Assembly (NCBI RefSeq): GCF_965638725.1
Contig: NC_134951.1
Location: 24,621,746-24,685,745 of the forward strand
Source: Aptenodytes patagonicus
Lineage: Eukaryota > Chordata > Aves > Sphenisciformes > Spheniscidae
Length of the DNA stretch: 64,000 nucleotides
Reading direction: 5' to 3'
Shown here: positions 63,921-64,000 of the stretch, piece by piece
How positions within the stretch are numbered: position 1 is the first letter of the stretch
Layout of the letters: every line of letters starts with the position of its first letter
Position numbers and translations under genes: made by a program
The notes under the pieces: generated by a model
Seen by the model: only the letters and a program-made list of their open reading frames with translations
The model's database searches: none
What the model was told of the DNA's origin: nothing

Positions 63921-64000
63921 TTCTAGAGCATGAACCAAAAGCCACGGGTACGAACGATGAAGAGGAGGACGAGGGAGAACAGTTTGACTTTGACAGTGGA
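63921..64000 (+). CDS. ARHGEF10: Second coding exon of probable ARHGEF10, cut by the window edge
   Basis: Acceptor CTTTGTGCACAG ends at 63920. With the single base carried over from 45913, the frame reads through 27 codons to the edge with no stop: VLEHEPKATG, then an acidic run (NDEEEDEGEQ) and FDFDSG. An acidic FDFDSG-type segment near the N-terminus agrees with what I recall of ARHGEF10, whose catalytic DH domain lies several hundred residues further on. Phase agreement with the 45.9-kb exon over an 18-kb gap supports both exons. Identity is inferred from synteny with CLN8 and this short match. Confidence 0.75.

Noticed and set aside
1-64000. CRISPR array, phage, defence island or other prokaryotic system
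   Set aside because: No regularly spaced repeats, no bacterial-type gene clusters; split genes, CR1 and LTRs show a vertebrate genome.

Overview
This is a vertebrate, almost certainly avian, genomic window. Genes are sparse with long introns, and there are two CpG-island promoters. The interspersed repeats are mostly chicken-repeat-1 (CR1) LINE 3' ends, two of them carrying ATTCTATG-type tails, plus solo LTRs of a family typical of bird genomes (AATAAA/ATTAAA signals, 5-bp target duplications). Nothing bacterial, no operons and no CRISPR array are present.

Layout: 1-16.4 kb is intergenic and holds a complete solo LTR (270-805), a CR1 fragment (about 1.27-1.67 kb), a decayed tRNA-like sequence (about 3.4 kb) and AT-rich, TAAT-rich sequence that may include conserved non-coding elements. 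16.4-23.6 kb is the gene CLN8 on the + strand: a CpG-island promoter, a non-coding first exon, two coding exons (18390-18932 and 19361-19675, 285 residues) and a long 3' UTR ending near 23.55 kb (alternatively near 24.3 kb). 23.6-30.6 kb is intergenic with one well-preserved CR1 and a GC-rich LTR-like block. 30.6 kb to the right edge is the 5' part of a second + strand gene, most likely ARHGEF10, which is the neighbour of CLN8 in other vertebrates: CpG-island promoter with a candidate non-coding exon ending at 31120, a first coding exon with only 37 coding bases (45877-45913), and the start of the second coding exon (63921 to the edge). The introns are about 14.7 kb and 18.0 kb and contain four CR1 fragments, a second complete solo LTR of the same family as the first, simple repeats and a 23-base G tract.

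The two genes do not form a pathway. CLN8 is an endoplasmic reticulum membrane protein that helps lysosomal enzymes leave the ER; ARHGEF10 is a Rho guanine-nucleotide exchange factor. Their adjacency is conserved synteny.

I looked for an undescribed system and did not find one. The best leads are regulatory or structural: two related solo LTRs with a palindromic CRE (and, in one, a good TATA box), a short uORF whose ATG sits exactly at the CLN8 exon 2 splice acceptor, an expanded G tract inside a CR1 copy, a tRNA-like fossil, and several short inverted and tandem repeats.
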